Shown in pieces: positions 55,791-64,000 of a DNA stretch of 64,000 bases. This stretch comes from Ancylomarina subtilis (GTDB taxonomy: Bacteria; Bacteroidota; Bacteroidia; Bacteroidales; Marinifilaceae): contig NZ_SHKN01000001.1 in assembly GCF_004217115.1 (NCBI RefSeq), positions 1,553,781 through 1,617,780 of the forward strand, written 5' to 3'. Both the position numbers and the translations under genes were made by a program. Numbering within the stretch: the stretch's first letter is position 1; each line of letters starts with the position of its first letter. The notes beneath the pieces were generated by a model. It was given only the letters and a program-made list of their open reading frames with translations. It did not search any database and was not told where the DNA came from.

Positions 55791-57101
55791 TTAGTAGCCT
55801 AAGTTGTCCATTACTTCCTGAGCTGTACCCACAACTTCACGGTTCTGATACTTCATTGACAAATCTGTCAAATTAGTAAAACCACCATCGATAAACATAT
55901 TAGGGTTTACGTCATATCCAAAATCGCCACTAATCTTACGAGCAGGATCGTCAAAACGAGAGACTCCAGCATAAAAATAATCTCCATTGTATTTTCTCAA
56001 CTGATCTTCAGTATCGAAAGAATAAGCATGAACAAGCATACCAGCACGGTGATACATTTCACACATCCAAGGTTCAGTTAATTCAGGATATCCATTAGGT
56101 TTACCGGCAATAGAAGGACCTGCAATATGACAATTGTAATCTACAGAAAAATTAATGAATTCAGCCAATGATTCAATTGAATTGGATGGACGAACGTAAG
56201 CAGCACTCTCATCCTCCCAAAGCAACATACATTTAGGTACGCCAGGTAATTCTTTCTCCAATTTCACAACAGACTCACGAGAGAAAGTTTGTAAAATAAA
56301 ACGACCATTTGTATTTGCTACAGCAACTTTACCAGGAGTTGTTGCAATTGTTTTAGGAGATTTTGTAATATTCCAACCCGCATCAGTTAAAAAATCAGCT
56401 AGGTCAGCTTCCATTCCACCGAATAAATATGGCTCTTTAGTCTCAGCATAAACACCCGGACGGTTACCATTATCCTGTGGATCTACTTCAAACTCATAAA
56501 ATCCAGCCCATAAACCATCTGCATCTATGCGAGTCATATCTTTTACTGGTTCACCAGAAACATCACGTTTAATTCTATAGCCCTCTGCAATCTTTAACAC
56601 TTCCTCTAGTGTAGAAATTTTTTGTCCTACAAATGACTGACGAGCATTTTCAGGCTTATCAATATTAAACCAAGAACCTGCATCTAATTGACGTAATTCA
56701 GCCAAAGTAAAAACACTTACAGGATAATCTTCTTTTCCTGGGAAAATACTTTCGATATTAGATGTACGACGAAGATTTCCATCATGTAAAGCCAACAATA
56801 CACCATCTTTTGTTCTTTGAAGATCAATCTCCAAATAGTCAGCACCCATATTACGAGCCCAACGGAAAGCAGCTTCAGTTTCTTCAGGGGCCCAGAATGT
56901 TGAACCACGGTGAGCAATTACAGCGTCAGGTTTCACATAGTCGCGAACAACCTTAGCCTCTGCACTAAGTTCCTTTAAAGGATAAGTTTTATACAAGTTG
57001 TAAGGATTATAATCAGGGGTGTCATCTTCACATCCTGCAAATCCGATGCTAGACAGGATTAGAGCTCCTGCTAACAAATTTCTCACATTTAGACTTTTCA
57101 T
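55791..57101 (-). CDS. glpQ: Glycerophosphodiester phosphodiesterase, lipoprotein
   Basis: 436 residues. Lipobox FAGC at 21-24 gives a lipoprotein anchored in the envelope. The GDPD barrel has AVIAHRGSTFWAPEETEAAF (catalytic His, Arg and Glu), MGADYLEIDLQRTKDGVLLALHD (metal Glu-Asp and catalytic His) and a C-terminal HAYSFDTEDQLRKY. It cleaves glycerophosphodiesters to glycerol-3-phosphate and alcohol. It is about 130 residues longer than the minimal enzyme, by an insert at 185-265. Confidence 0.93.
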   Translation of the reverse strand: MKSLNVRNLLAGALILSSIGFAGCEDDTPDYNPYNLYKTYPLKELSAEAKVVRDYVKPDAVIAHRGSTFWAPEETEAAFRWARNMGADYLEIDLQRTKDGVLLALHDGNLRRTSNIESIFPGKEDYPVSVFTLAELRQLDAGSWFNIDKPENARQSFVGQKISTLEEVLKIAEGYRIKRDVSGEPVKDMTRIDADGLWAGFYEFEVDPQDNGNRPGVYAETKEPYLFGGMEADLADFLTDAGWNITKSPKTIATTPGKVAVANTNGRFILQTFSRESVVKLEKELPGVPKCMLLWEDESAAYVRPSNSIESLAEFINFSVDYNCHIAGPSIAGKPNGYPELTEPWMCEMYHRAGMLVHAYSFDTEDQLRKYNGDYFYAGVSRFDDPARKISGDFGYDVNPNMFIDGGFTNLTDLSMKYQNREVVGTAQEVMDNLGY

Positions 57102-57171
57102 GTGTTTTAAATTTATGGTTAGTAATTATTATTTTTTAAACTATTTAACTAAAAGTGAATCTTTCAATATA

Positions 57172-58509
57172 TTAATGATGAAGACCGTTATGACCATTCT
57201 TCTCTTGAATCCAGGAAACACCAATCAGGATAATAGACGCAATACAGGCACCCAAAAGAACAATGAATCCACCATTCCAGCCCCATGCATCAACAACAGC
57301 TCCCATAGCGATGTTGGCAAACAAGGCACCTCCCAGATATCCAAACAGACCTGTTAATCCGGCAGCCGTTCCAGCCGCTTTTTTAGGAACCAAGTCCAAT
57401 GCATGTACTCCAATCAACATCACAGGACCGTAGATTAGAAAACCGATACAAATAAGAGCTATAGAGTTCATTACGATCGACTGACTGAACCAATACATGA
57501 TAACTGAAACAAAAACCAATACCATGTAAATGATACTCACAGGAGCTCGTTTCCCTTTAAACACTTTATCACTTAAGTAACCACATAATATGGTACCGGG
57601 TATACCTGCCCATTCATAAGCAAAATAGGCCCAACCTGTTTCTTTAATTGAAAAACCTTTTGCTTCTTCAAGGTATAAGGGAGCCCAATCGAGCACACCG
57701 TAACGAACTAAATAAACAAAAGCATTTGCGAATGCTATTGACCATAGCAACCTGTTTTTAAGAATATATTTCATGAAGATTTCCTTAGCAGTCATCTCCA
57801 CTTCATATTTTTCAGAATAATTATCAGGATAGTCGTTTTTATACTTCTCAATATTGGGTAGTCCACAAGATTGAGGGGTATCACGAATTAATAACCAGGC
57901 AATAAATGCAACGCCAAGCGCAACAAAACCCGGGAAATATAATTTCGACTGCCAGTCAGCAAAAATTGCAACACCTAAAATGGCTAGAGGACCAATAATT
58001 CCACCACCGACATTGTGTGCCACATTCCAAATCGACATCTTTGTCCCACGCTCACGGATAGAAAACCAGTGAACCATTACACGACCACATGGAGGCCAGC
58101 CCATACCCTGAAACCATCCGTTTAGTAAAAGCAATACAAACATGATCGCAATCGATGACGTCGCAACCGGAAGTAAACCCATCGCAATCATGGTAATTGC
58201 TGAAAGGACCAAACCAAAAGTTATGAATCGACGCGCATTACTACGGTCAGACACATTACCCATGATAAACTTACTCAAACCATAAGCTACGGAAACGCCT
58301 GATAACGCGAACCCCAACTCAGTTTTGGTGTAGCCCAATGCAACTAAATCCGGCATCGCTAGTGAAAACACCTTTCTTACAAGATAATAACCTGCGTATC
58401 CCAAAAATATACCTAGGAATACTTGTAAACGCAATCGTTTGTAAGTCGGGTCAATTTTATTTTCCGGCAGTAGTTCTTTATGTGCCGCCGGTTTTAGAAA
58501 ACCAATCAT
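57172..58509 (-). CDS. glpT: Glycerol-3-phosphate transporter (OPA/GlpT family)
   Basis: 445 residues with twelve hydrophobic segments, organophosphate:phosphate antiporter family. The start [21 protein letters not shown] and Lys/Arg residues ([18 protein letters not shown]-like) form the phosphate site. The [20 protein letters not shown] segment is a GlpT/UhpT signature. It imports glycerol-3-phosphate in exchange for phosphate, feeding glpD. It lies between glpD copy 1 and glpQ on one transcript. Confidence 0.93.
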   Translation of the reverse strand: MIGFLKPAAHKELLPENKIDPTYKRLRLQVFLGIFLGYAGYYLVRKVFSLAMPDLVALGYTKTELGFALSGVSVAYGLSKFIMGNVSDRSNARRFITFGLVLSAITMIAMGLLPVATSSIAIMFVLLLLNGWFQGMGWPPCGRVMVHWFSIRERGTKMSIWNVAHNVGGGIIGPLAILGVAIFADWQSKLYFPGFVALGVAFIAWLLIRDTPQSCGLPNIEKYKNDYPDNYSEKYEVEMTAKEIFMKYILKNRLLWSIAFANAFVYLVRYGVLDWAPLYLEEAKGFSIKETGWAYFAYEWAGIPGTILCGYLSDKVFKGKRAPVSIIYMVLVFVSVIMYWFSQSIVMNSIALICIGFLIYGPVMLIGVHALDLVPKKAAGTAAGLTGLFGYLGGALFANIAMGAVVDAWGWNGGFIVLLGACIASIILIGVSWIQEKNGHNGLHH

Positions 58510-58533
58510 ATTATTAGATTTTGGGTGAGTATT

Positions 58534-60102
58534 TTAGTTTAAAACGTAGTTTGCTGCCAAACTTGTGTACTTGTTTATTTGTTTTTCAATCCAGGCTTCA
58601 TCCTTCCCAAGTTCAATTGCCATTATTGCAGCCACCTCTGGCGCAATTCGGGCACTCTCTCGGGCATCAAGCAATAGAGCACGGGTTCTTCTCGATAAGA
58701 CGTCCTCTACTGTACGTGCCATTTCGTTTCGAACAGCCCATACAACCTGTGCTTTTATAATTCCAAGGTTCTGGCTTAAGCAAAGTTCCATATCTTTATT
58801 TGACTTAGCTAAAGCAAGTATTTTCTCGGAATCAGAACCGTAAAAATAAAGCGAATCTGTTAAATCAACATTTTGTTTCCAACCATGAAGTGGCAATTTA
58901 CGAGTAATCGATTTCTTTAAAACAAAACCAGCTACTTTGGAAGCTGTATCAACGGTTTCCTCGGCCATTTGCCTGTAAGTTGTCCATTTTCCTCCGGTAA
59001 TTGTAACCAGTCCGGAATCTGATGTATAAATCTTATGTCCCCTTGAAATCTCTTTTGTTTTCTTTCCTTCCCCGGTTGGAGCAGCCAAAGGTCTTAAGCC
59101 TGCAAATACTGATTTTACATCTGAACGTTTAGGCATTTTGGTTAAAAATCGACCAGCTGTTTCAAGAATAAAATCAATCTCTTCATCAAGAGCTTTAGGT
59201 TCTAACTCAGCAGTTTCTTTCTGAATATCTGTTGTTCCCACAACCACTTTATTGTGCCAGGGTACTGCAAACAGAACACGACCATCGTCAGTTTTAGGGA
59301 TCATTATAGCGTAATCATTCGGCACAAACTCTTTATCTAAAACAAGATGTACACCTTGACTAACACAAACAATATCTCTGGATTTTGGTGCATCCATCTT
59401 GATAATATCATCAACAAATACACCTGTTGCATTTACGACAACCTTTGCGTTAATTTCAAATTTCTCTTCCGTCTCCTGATCAATAACTGTGACTCCGGAA
59501 ATGTTCCCATTGGTTTTATTTAAGCCGACAACTTTCATATAGTTGATAGCTGTGCCACCATTCTCAACAAAAGTCTGACATAGGTTAATCCCATAACGCG
59601 CATCGTCGAATTGACCATCATGATAGACAACTCCTCCTCTTAATTTTTCTTTAATCAGAGTTGGAATATGCTTTAAGGTCTTTTTTCTGGAATAAGGTAA
59701 AGAACGTCCCAAACCTAAACGTCCAGCCATTAAATCATAGGCGGTTAATCCTAAAGTATAGTATGGTTTAACCCACCATTTGTAACTGGGGATAATGAAC
59801 GATTGATCTTTAACCAGATGAGGTGCATTCTGTTTCATCAAGCCTCTTTCTCTAAGAGCTTCAAGTACAAGAGAGATATTCCCCTGTGCTAAATATCGAA
59901 CTCCACCATGGACTAACTTTGTACTTCTGCTGGAAGTTCCTTTTGTAAAGTCATCTTGCTCGAGCAATAAGGTTTTCAATCCTCGTGTTGCAGCTTCAAC
60001 AGCAGCACCTAAACCAGAAGCTCCACCTCCAACTATCACAACATCCCATTTTTCAGACATGTTTTTCAAGTTCAAGATCATTTTTTCACGTACCATTACC
60101 AT
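58534..60102 (-). CDS. glpD: Glycerol-3-phosphate dehydrogenase, copy 1
   Basis: 522 residues. FAD-dependent, membrane-associated oxidation of glycerol-3-phosphate to DHAP. The FAD fold is VVIVGGGASGLGAAVEAATRG; TKGTSSRSTKLVHGGVRYL is the second FAD-contact motif; AAPTGEGKKTKEISRGHKIYTSD and TITGGKWTTYRQMAEETVD follow, then the C-terminal cap. The start MVMVREKMI is kept because the second copy has the same MVMVRE; an internal Met (MSEKWDVV) is an alternative. Twin of the gene at 62340-63908. It directly follows the short paralogous protein A (11 bases). Confidence 0.94.
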   Translation of the reverse strand: MVMVREKMILNLKNMSEKWDVVIVGGGASGLGAAVEAATRGLKTLLLEQDDFTKGTSSRSTKLVHGGVRYLAQGNISLVLEALRERGLMKQNAPHLVKDQSFIIPSYKWWVKPYYTLGLTAYDLMAGRLGLGRSLPYSRKKTLKHIPTLIKEKLRGGVVYHDGQFDDARYGINLCQTFVENGGTAINYMKVVGLNKTNGNISGVTVIDQETEEKFEINAKVVVNATGVFVDDIIKMDAPKSRDIVCVSQGVHLVLDKEFVPNDYAIMIPKTDDGRVLFAVPWHNKVVVGTTDIQKETAELEPKALDEEIDFILETAGRFLTKMPKRSDVKSVFAGLRPLAAPTGEGKKTKEISRGHKIYTSDSGLVTITGGKWTTYRQMAEETVDTASKVAGFVLKKSITRKLPLHGWKQNVDLTDSLYFYGSDSEKILALAKSNKDMELCLSQNLGIIKAQVVWAVRNEMARTVEDVLSRRTRALLLDARESARIAPEVAAIMAIELGKDEAWIEKQINKYTSLAANYVLN

Positions 60103-60113
60103 TTTATTCTTCT

Positions 60114-60263
60114 TTATTGCTTATTACTTACTTGCTTGTTCGAATTTTTAAACGTAGCACCATCTTTTCCATTAAGTTCCCGCTCTAATAAATCGGAGAA
60201 ATACTTATAAAAACGATCCATGGTAGCATTAAATTCAAATGTAAAATCGTTTTGCTGTTCCAT
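60114..60263 (-). CDS. Short paralogous protein A (49 residues)
   Basis: ATG at 60263, stop TAA at 60114, 49 codons. Nearly identical in residues 1-20 (17 of 20) to the protein at 54030-54176: MEQQNDFTFEFNATMDRFYK against MEQSKDFTFEFNTTMDRFYK. The C-terminal third is Lys/Asn-rich and unlike B. It is soluble with no Cys. It is the first gene of the glpD1-glpT-glpQ-porin run, after a consensus promoter. No family known to me. Confidence 0.75.
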   Translation of the reverse strand: MEQQNDFTFEFNATMDRFYKYFSDLLERELNGKDGATFKNSNKQVSNKQ

Positions 60264-60373
60264 GTTAAAAAAATTTAAGAATACATTTTATAATCAGATA
60301 CATTGCTATACTATGCATAAAGAGAAAATATATAAGACAGGTTTAAATCATGTCTTATCAATTCTCGTGGAGA

Positions 60374-60404
60374 CAAACTTAAAAAAAATACATAGCTATG
60401 CAAA
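60374..60404 (-). promoter_or_regulatory. Promoter of the glpD1-glpT-glpQ operon
   Basis: On the minus strand TTTG, exactly 19 bases, TAAGTTTG: a full match to the Bacteroidota promoter. It leaves a leader of about 100 bases before short protein A. Confidence 0.75.
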
Positions 60405-60534
60405 GTATATTTTAATTTTACATACTATTTAGATTGAATCTTAACAACATGACGGAAATCATTAATAATCAATTACATTTTTAAGATTCAAACTCAATAT
60501 TAAGAATGCTAATAAAACTCCAGATCAAAAAAGA

Positions 60535-62034
60535 TTAGTTTTTCTTTTCCCAATTCTTTGACCGATCTAAAGCTTTGTCCCATCCTTCAATTAATAACTC
60601 AGATTCATCTACAGACATTTTAGGCTCAAACTTTCTGTCTATTGCCCACTGATATTGAATCTCTTCAACGCCATCCCAAAATCCAACAGCCAAACCGGCA
60701 AGGTAAGCTGCGCCCAAAGCAGTTGTTTCATGTATTTTGGGGCGAGATACAGGAACTTTAAGAATATCAGCCTGAAACTGCATCAATAGATTATTAGCAG
60801 CAGCACCTCCATCTACACGGAGTTCATGTATTTTAATATGCGCATCAGACTCCATTGCTTTCAGAACGTCTCTAACTTGAAATGCAATGCCTTCAAGAGC
60901 TGCCCTAGCAATATGTGCCGCTGTGGATCCTCTTGTCAAACCAACAATTGTTCCTCGTGCATACTGATCCCAATGTGGCGCTCCAAGCCCTGTCAATGCC
61001 GGCACCACAAACACGCCTCCATTATCATCAACCGTTTTTGCCAATACTTCAACCTCGGAGGAGGTTTTGATGATTCCTAATCCATCACGTAACCATTGAA
61101 CAATGGCACCACCCATAAAAATACTCCCCTCAAGTGCATACGTTGTTTCACCATTAATTTGCCAGGCAATAGTTGTCAGCAAATTGTTTTTAGATTTGAC
61201 AGGCGTATTGCCCGTATTGCATAACATGAAACAACCTGTACCGTAAGTATTCTTAACAGAACCAGCCTTTAAACACATTTGACCAAAAGTCGCGGCTTGT
61301 TGATCACCTGCTACACCCGAAATAGGTACTGCATGCGCGAAAAGCGTACTAACAGTGTGCCCATATATTTCTGAAGATGATTTAACATCAGGAAGCATAC
61401 TCATCGGTATGTTCAGAAGTTCCAACATCTCAGCATCCCACTCCAATGTTTTGATATTATATAAAAGCGTTCGACTCGCATTGCTTACATCCGTAACGTG
61501 AACCTTTCCTTGCGTTAACTTCCAAATTAGCCAGGAATCAATCGTTCCAAAGGCCAATTTTCCAGCTTCTGCTTTTTCTCGTGCACCTTCAACAGTGTCT
61601 AAAATCCATTTCACTTTCGTACCCGAGAAATAAGAATCAATTATTAAACCAGTCTTATCCTGAATCATATCAGCATAGCCATCCTTTTTTAATTGATCGC
61701 AATATTTAGCGGTACGTCTGTCCTGCCAAACAATTGCATTATAAATGGGCTGACTGGTCTCTCTATCCCAAACAACTGTTGTCTCTCTTTGATTCGTAAT
61801 CCCAATTCCGGCTATACTTAACCCGTTGACTCCTGCACGAACAATCGCTTCGGCTGCCACACCTGCCTGAGTTGACCAAATCTCAATAGCATCGTGTTCA
61901 ACCCAACCTGGCTGAGGAAATATCTGAGTCAATTCCTTTTGTGCAGAACTTACAATCTCTCCTCTTTTATTAAAAACAATTGCTCTTGAGCTGGTTGTTC
62001 CTTGATCCAGAGATAAAATAAACTTCTCGTTCAT
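60535..62034 (-). CDS. glpK: Glycerol kinase
   Basis: 499 residues of the FGGY family. Segments: [63 protein letters not shown] and [19 protein letters not shown]. It makes glycerol-3-phosphate from glycerol and ATP. Length normal. It lies between the two glpD copies; a LacI-type operator and a stem-loop lie upstream (62116-62129 and 62214-62249). No glpF facilitator is present in the window. Confidence 0.96.
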   Translation of the reverse strand: MNEKFILSLDQGTTSSRAIVFNKRGEIVSSAQKELTQIFPQPGWVEHDAIEIWSTQAGVAAEAIVRAGVNGLSIAGIGITNQRETTVVWDRETSQPIYNAIVWQDRRTAKYCDQLKKDGYADMIQDKTGLIIDSYFSGTKVKWILDTVEGAREKAEAGKLAFGTIDSWLIWKLTQGKVHVTDVSNASRTLLYNIKTLEWDAEMLELLNIPMSMLPDVKSSSEIYGHTVSTLFAHAVPISGVAGDQQAATFGQMCLKAGSVKNTYGTGCFMLCNTGNTPVKSKNNLLTTIAWQINGETTYALEGSIFMGGAIVQWLRDGLGIIKTSSEVEVLAKTVDDNGGVFVVPALTGLGAPHWDQYARGTIVGLTRGSTAAHIARAALEGIAFQVRDVLKAMESDAHIKIHELRVDGGAAANNLLMQFQADILKVPVSRPKIHETTALGAAYLAGLAVGFWDGVEEIQYQWAIDRKFEPKMSVDESELLIEGWDKALDRSKNWEKKN

Positions 62035-62115
62035 ATTCGTTAGGTATAAAGGGATGGCTTATTAAATATGCTTACTAAACTCTAATGACTTAGGCAATAC
62101 AAATCAAATTGCAAA

Positions 62116-62129
62116 TGAAAACGTTTGCA
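62116..62129. promoter_or_regulatory. LacI/GalR-type operator-like site upstream of glpK
   Basis: TGAAAACGTTTGCA, a palindrome centred on CG (12 of 14 positions symmetric), of the form bound by LacI/CcpA-type regulators. It lies about 80 bases before the glpK start. Confidence 0.5.
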
Positions 62130-62213
62130 TATCAATCAAAAAAAATAGCATTTACATTCAAGTGATCTGTACAGTCCTAAGATAATAAACAAAAGTGTAT
62201 CTTTTATTAGAGT

Positions 62214-62249
62214 TTAAGATGAGTGCACATTTCCTGGCACTCATCTTAA
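62214..62249 (-). terminator. Stem-loop after glpD copy 2
   Basis: Perfect 13-bp stem TTAAGATGAGTGC/GCACTCATCTTAA with a 10-base loop. There is no clean T-run on the minus strand, so its role as a terminator is not certain. Confidence 0.55.
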
Positions 62250-62339
62250 GGAATTAATCATATCAGCTAAATGTTTGTGAATATGAAACAAAGGATTTAG
62301 TTTAACACCTAATAATCACAAAACAAAAAGCTTCATCGT

Positions 62340-63908
62340 TTAGTCTAAAACATATCTCAAAGCTAAGGTTCTGTATTTCTCAACTTGATCAGCTTCCCAG
62401 TTGGAATCAAAACCAAGTTCCTTTGCTAAAAGTTGAGCCACCTCCGGTGCAATTCGAGCACTCTCTCTGGCATCCAATAATAAGGCTCTGGTTCTTCGTG
62501 ATAAAACATCTTCAACTGAACGAGCCATCTCATGACGAGCAGCCCAAACAACCTGAGCTTTTATTATTCCCAAGTCCTTACTCAGGTACTTAGCTAAATC
62601 CTTATTTTCTTTGGCTAAAGCGAGTATCTTTTCAGAATCAGCCCCATAAAAATACAAGGGATCAGTCAAGTCGACATTCTTTTTCCAGCCGTGAATAGGC
62701 ATATTCCGTGTAACTGATTTTTTTATTGGATATAAAGACACCTTTGATGCTGCATCAACAACTTCTTCTGCCATCTGACGATAAGTTGTCCACTTACCAC
62801 CAGTAATTGTTATCAGACCAGCATCCGAGGTATAAATTTTATGCCCTCGCGAAATCTCTTTAGTCTTTTTACCCTCACCTGTTGGTGCTGCCAAAGGACG
62901 TAATCCTGCAAATACCGATTTGACATCAGAACGTTTAGGCTCTTTTGCTAAAAATCGACCAGCTGTTTCCAAAATAAAATCAATCTCTTCTTCAAGTGCT
63001 CTTGGCTCTAATTCTGCTATTTCTTTTTGAACATCGGTGGTCCCAACAACAACCTTATTGTGCCAAGGCACAGCAAATAACACACGTCCATCATCCGTTT
63101 TAGGAATCATGATAGCGTAATCATTGGGAACGAATTCCTTGTCTAAAACAAGGTGCACACCTTGACTAACACAAACGATATCTCTTGACTTAGGTGCATC
63201 CATTTTAATAATATCATCAACAAATACACCTGTCGCATTAATAACAACTTTAGCTTTTATATCAATGCGATTACCTGTTTCACCGTCAATTGCAGCAACA
63301 CCCGATATTTTCCCATTCGCTTTGTTCAAGCCAACCACTTTCATATAATTGATTGCAGTTCCCCCATTCTCAACAAAAGTTTGGCATAGGTTAATCCCGT
63401 AACGTGCATCATCGAATTGCCCATCGTGATAAACAACCCCACCTCTAAGATTCTTTTGCTTTAAAGTTGGTATATACTTAAGTGTTCTTTTTCTTGAATA
63501 TGGCAATGAACGGCCTAATCCCAAACGGCCTGCCATAAAATCATAAACAGTTAATCCTAAAGTATAATAAGGTTTAACCCACCATTTATAACTAGGGATT
63601 ATGAAAGACTGATCTTTAACCAAGTGAGGTGCATTCTGCTTCATCAAACCTCTTTCTCGCAAGGCTTCTAGAACCAAAGAAATGTTTCCTTGTGCTAAAT
63701 ATCTAACACCACCATGTACTAACTTTGTACTTCTACTTGACGTTCCTTTCGTAAAATCATCCTGTTCCAGTAATAAAGTCTTCATTCCACGTGTTACAGC
63801 CTCAAGTGCAGCTCCGAGTCCCGACGCACCTCCTCCTACAATAACAACATCCCATTCCAGATTTGTCTTTTGTATTTCAGAGATCATATTTTCACGTACC
63901 ATTACCAT
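62340..63908 (-). CDS. glpD: Glycerol-3-phosphate dehydrogenase, copy 2
   Basis: 522 residues, aligned without gaps for most of its length to the copy at 58534-60102 and sharing all FAD and substrate motifs (GGGASGLGAALEAVTRG, TKGTSSRSTKLVHGGVRYL, AAPTGEGKKTKEISRG). The differences are concentrated at the N-terminus (about 8-18), around 200-220 and in the last 25 residues. It has the same MVMVRE start. It lies upstream of glpK and may be transcribed with it, apart from the stem-loop at 62214-62249. The promoter lies beyond or at the window edge. Confidence 0.93.
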   Translation of the reverse strand: MVMVRENMISEIQKTNLEWDVVIVGGGASGLGAALEAVTRGMKTLLLEQDDFTKGTSSRSTKLVHGGVRYLAQGNISLVLEALRERGLMKQNAPHLVKDQSFIIPSYKWWVKPYYTLGLTVYDFMAGRLGLGRSLPYSRKRTLKYIPTLKQKNLRGGVVYHDGQFDDARYGINLCQTFVENGGTAINYMKVVGLNKANGKISGVAAIDGETGNRIDIKAKVVINATGVFVDDIIKMDAPKSRDIVCVSQGVHLVLDKEFVPNDYAIMIPKTDDGRVLFAVPWHNKVVVGTTDVQKEIAELEPRALEEEIDFILETAGRFLAKEPKRSDVKSVFAGLRPLAAPTGEGKKTKEISRGHKIYTSDAGLITITGGKWTTYRQMAEEVVDAASKVSLYPIKKSVTRNMPIHGWKKNVDLTDPLYFYGADSEKILALAKENKDLAKYLSKDLGIIKAQVVWAARHEMARSVEDVLSRRTRALLLDARESARIAPEVAQLLAKELGFDSNWEADQVEKYRTLALRYVLD

Positions 63909-64000
63909 TCTATTGTTCCTCCCTAATTATTGAGTTAATATCTTTAAGCGTGATTAGATCGTTCTTCAATTTCAGATCTTCAATCAATATTTAATCTTAC

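Larger units (their letters stand above)
62035..62339. other. Intergenic region glpD2 / glpK
   Basis: 305 bases. It holds a LacI-type operator (62116-62129) and a strong stem-loop (62214-62249). No gene seen. Confidence 0.6.

Noticed and set aside
63912-63989. Short minus-strand open stretch (LIEDLKLKNDLITLKDINS...) before glpD copy 2
   Set aside because: It has an in-frame stop upstream and no ATG, so it is not a likely gene; the region is more likely the leader of glpD2.
1-64000. CRISPR arrays, insertion sequences, prophage and integrase genes
   Set aside because: I found no spaced direct repeats, transposase motifs, integrase motifs or attachment-like repeats. The accessory-looking regions (rdh, ars) have no visible mobile-element borders inside the window.

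Overview
The window looks like a chromosomal segment of an AT-rich Bacteroidota, most likely a marine or sediment anaerobe of the Marinilabiliales/Marinifilaceae type. The evidence is gldF/gldG gliding-motility ABC genes, a LytS-type propeller sensor, SusD-free porin clusters, TAnnTTTG/TTTG promoters, poor Shine-Dalgarno sites and the surE-lpxB-gldFG-dnaN order. The phylum is well supported; the family is inference.

Layout. 1-4.5 kb: 3' end of pyrG, yidC, an MFS exporter and two identical tRNA-Arg(TCT) genes. 4.5-11.3 kb: a membrane histidine kinase with an unknown partner, an orphan propeller/LytS sensor and a class IV aminotransferase. 11.4-17.5 kb: a small conserved protein, an S9 peptidase, an MBL-fold hydrolase, a BASS-type transporter and a CysZ/EI24-like protein. 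17.6-27 kb: tandem paralogous MFS transporters, pncB, a D-threonine-aldolase-like enzyme, pepD and an acyl-CoA synthetase. 27.3-37.8 kb: housekeeping genes (FAH hydrolase, DEDDh exonuclease, dnaN, gldG, gldF, lpxB, surE, pheT).

38-42.7 kb is the most unusual region. A membrane-anchored AraC-type regulator precedes a Tat-exported corrinoid/Fe-S reductive dehalogenase (rdhA), its small membrane anchor (rdhB), an FMN-binding/NosR-like membrane protein (rdhC) and an overlooked 33-residue single-span peptide, closed by a strong terminator. This is a complete respiratory-type organohalide reductase cassette outside the classical organohalide-respiring phyla. A 15-bp-arm inverted repeat sits between rdhB and rdhC. 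A Crp/Fnr regulator with an AhpD-like protein follows.

45.8-48.9 kb is an arsR-arsE-arsF-arsG-permease operon, probably for organoarsenical reduction and efflux, with an ArsR operator-like palindrome over the start. 49.3-51.3 kb carries pfkA and a macrodomain protein.

51.3-64 kb, all on the minus strand, is a glycerol-3-phosphate/glycerophosphodiester scavenging locus: glpD copy 2, glpK, then glpD copy 1, glpT, a lipoprotein glpQ and an OprO/P-like porin, followed by two more porins. Two short paralogous proteins of 48-49 residues, too short for ordinary gene calling, lie in this locus. Each has a well-formed Bacteroidota promoter: one heads the glpD1-glpT-glpQ-porin operon and one stands alone between porin genes. 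Together the genes would import phosphodiesters across the outer membrane, cleave them, import glycerol-3-phosphate and oxidise it to DHAP, which enters glycolysis.
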